In this document: positions 62,733 through 64,000 of the stretch, one piece after another
Layout: each line of letters begins with the position of its first letter
Numbering within the stretch: position 1 is the stretch's first letter
Assembly: GCF_030811835.1 (NCBI RefSeq)
Contig: NZ_JAUSRO010000009.1
Location: forward strand, 186,001-250,000
DNA from: Variovorax ginsengisoli
GTDB taxonomy: Bacteria > Pseudomonadota > Gammaproteobacteria > Burkholderiales > Burkholderiaceae_C
Direction of reading: 5' to 3'
Length of the DNA: 64,000 nucleotides
Made by a program: the position numbers and the translations under genes
Notes under the pieces: generated by a model
The model's input: only the letters and a program-made list of their open reading frames with translations
The model's database searches: none
What the model was told of the DNA's origin: nothing

Positions 62733-63584
62733 ATGCAGATCCAGATCGATTCGAGTGAATTGCATTCCTCGCGCGCCTGCCCCGCGGCGGTAGCCGAACG
62801 CATGATGTGGCTCAACGCCGATCGCGTGCTCTATGTCGGCCTGTTGGGGGCGCCGTCGGTGCGCACCTTCGGCGCCTTCTGCATCTACGTGTCGCTGCAC
62901 AGCCCGCATCGCATCTGCGTGGAGGGTGGCGAGTGGGAGGAAGCGCAGTTGTCCGTCGTGCCACCTTACGTCGGCCACCGCATCGAGACGCGGGACCGGA
63001 TGATCTGCAACATCTTGATCGAGTCGGAGACCGTGCGTCTGCAAGACCTGCCCGAGCACATCCGCAGCGGGCGCGGCGCGGTGCATGACGTGCGGGCGCT
63101 GGCGACCATGCGCCTTGCGCTGGACCGGTTCAGGCGCTGCGCCACCCGCCAATACGCACGCACCGAGGATTTCGACGAGAACTTCTTCGGCAGTGCGCTG
63201 CCGGCCCGCAGCATCGACAAGCGGATGGGCGCGGTGGTCGACAAGATCAAGTGCGATCCCAACAGCCACACCTCGGCCGAGGAATGCGCGGTGGCCTGCC
63301 ACCTGTCGGTCTCGCGCTTCCTGCACCTCTTCAAGGCCGAGGTGGGTTCGCCGTTTCGCAGCTTTCGCACCTGGCAGCGCGCGCGCAGCGTCCTCTACTA
63401 CGTGACGCAGAACACCAACCTCACCAACATCGCGCTCGATGTCGGCTATCCCGATGCGACGCACTTCAGTCATTCCATCCGTCAGATCTACGGCCTCACG
63501 CCCAAGTCGATCTTCGCGGGCTGCCGCCGCCTGGCGCTGTACGGCAGCGGCACGGCCGCGTCGGCCCGTTCGGGCTTCAACTGA
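62733..63584 (+). CDS. AraC-family transcriptional regulator
   Basis: A 283-residue AraC protein. The C-terminal helix-turn-helix pair is at about 180-265 (TSAEECAVACHLSVSRFLHLFKAEVGSPFRSF, then NLTNIALDVGYPDATHFSHSIRQIYGLTPKSI). The N-terminal domain is a small cupin-like sensor. CAGGAGA precedes the ATG. It lies 52 bp after the ACAD11-type gene and before an SDR gene, so it may be carried within the operon. It is a candidate for the unknown factor that acts at the shared boxes, but nothing direct shows this. Confidence 0.85.
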   Translation: MQIQIDSSELHSSRACPAAVAERMMWLNADRVLYVGLLGAPSVRTFGAFCIYVSLHSPHRICVEGGEWEEAQLSVVPPYVGHRIETRDRMICNILIESETVRLQDLPEHIRSGRGAVHDVRALATMRLALDRFRRCATRQYARTEDFDENFFGSALPARSIDKRMGAVVDKIKCDPNSHTSAEECAVACHLSVSRFLHLFKAEVGSPFRSFRTWQRARSVLYYVTQNTNLTNIALDVGYPDATHFSHSIRQIYGLTPKSIFAGCRRLALYGSGTAASARSGFN

Positions 63585-63619
63585 CGTCACTCAGCTTCTT
63601 CTCTTCATCCATCCAGCAC

Positions 63620-64000
63620 ATGCAACTCGGCATCGATTTCACGGACCGTCATGTCGTCGTCTTCGGCGGCACCACCGGCATCAACTTCGGCATTGCGGAC
63701 GCCTTCGCGCGACAGGGCGCGTGCGTGACGGTGGCGAGCCGCAAGCGCGAGAACGTGGACGCGGCGGTGAACGCGCTGAGCCAGCATGGCGCCCAGGTGC
63801 ATGGTGTGGTGGCGGACGTACGCGACTTCGAGGCCGTGGGCGTGGCGTTTGCCGAATCGGTGGCGAAGTTCGGCGCCATCGACGTGCTGATTTCGGGTGC
63901 GGCGGGCAACTTCCTCTGCGAAGCCAAGGACATGTCGTCCAATGGTTTCAAGGTGGTGGTGGACATCGACCTGGTCGGCACCTTCCATGTCCTGCGTCAG
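63620..64000 (+). CDS. Short-chain dehydrogenase/reductase (partial, cut by window end)
   Basis: The first 127 residues of an SDR. HVVVFGGTTGINFGIADAFARQG is the nucleotide-binding loop (Gly-Gly-Thr-Thr-Gly instead of the common TGxxxGxG), VVADVRDFEAV and LISGAAGNFLCEAKDMSSNGF follow, as in peroxisomal 2,4-dienoyl-CoA-reductase-like or 3-hydroxyacyl-CoA SDRs. The active-site Tyr-Lys is beyond the window. It resembles the LvaD position in 4-hydroxy-acid operons. Confidence 0.82.
   Translation, partial: MQLGIDFTDRHVVVFGGTTGINFGIADAFARQGACVTVASRKRENVDAAVNALSQHGAQVHGVVADVRDFEAVGVAFAESVAKFGAIDVLISGAAGNFLCEAKDMSSNGFKVVVDIDLVGTFHVLRQ

Overview
The window looks like a stretch of catabolic chromosome from a high-GC betaproteobacterium, most likely order Burkholderiales and perhaps Comamonadaceae (inferred). 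Pointers are the uniformly GC-rich codon use, two Bug-type (tripartite tricarboxylate transport) receptors, OprB-like and SphA-like outer-membrane proteins, many acyl-CoA enzymes and a high density of one-component regulators. I see no rRNA, tRNA, CRISPR array, insertion sequence, phage gene or origin. No gene-free gap exceeds about 250 bases.

Layout. 1-2 kb: edge of a RutE-like nitroreductase gene and a divergent TPR regulator-like protein. 2-7.4 kb: a two-component flavin monooxygenase (reductase plus HsaA-like oxygenase) with MFS carrier, OprB-type porin and SnoaL-like protein. 7.4-14.6 kb: an RND efflux operon (adaptor, pump, outer-membrane channel) with a TetR gene at each end. 14.6-19.4 kb: MFS carrier and SphA-like protein next to two AraC-type regulators. 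19.4-28.7 kb (all minus): LysR, TcuA/TcuB tricarballylate oxidation genes, a Bug receptor, a molybdopterin oxidoreductase, a 7Fe ferredoxin, an FprA-like reductase and a nitroreductase-like protein.

28.7-54 kb is the centrepiece. An atu-like (acyclic terpene utilisation) set encodes a CoA ligase, AtuA, two acyl-CoA dehydrogenases (one AtuD-like), both geranoyl-CoA-carboxylase-type subunits (AtuC, AtuF) and an AtuE-like hydratase. It is joined by a TIGR03084-type protein, a DUF2156 protein, an epoxide-hydrolase-like enzyme, a zinc alcohol dehydrogenase, a FadB-like bifunctional enzyme, a thiolase, a second CoA ligase, a complete LIV-type ABC importer and another enoyl-CoA hydratase. Together these could import a branched or isoprenoid acid, activate it, carboxylate it, hydrate it and degrade it by beta-oxidation. 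The dedicated HMG-CoA-lyase-like step is not in the window.

54-64 kb: an RlmI-like methyltransferase; a Bug receptor / CoA ligase / citryl-CoA-lyase-like operon with a divergent IclR gene; and a GntR-controlled kinase plus acyl-CoA dehydrogenase pair that matches the two halves of ACAD10/11 (4-hydroxy-acid catabolism), followed by an AraC gene and an SDR gene cut by the window end.

Two findings cut across genes. First, a shared promoter architecture: a box near CCAGTTCGCGCAAGACC, exactly 17 nt, then a TAGCCT-like hexamer. It occurs six times at transcription-unit starts between 32 and 43.3 kb, including both arms of two divergent regions, and suggests one undescribed regulon for the atu-like genes. 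Second, an approximately 100-bp dispersed repeat occurs three times, each time just after a stop codon and in the same orientation as the preceding gene.
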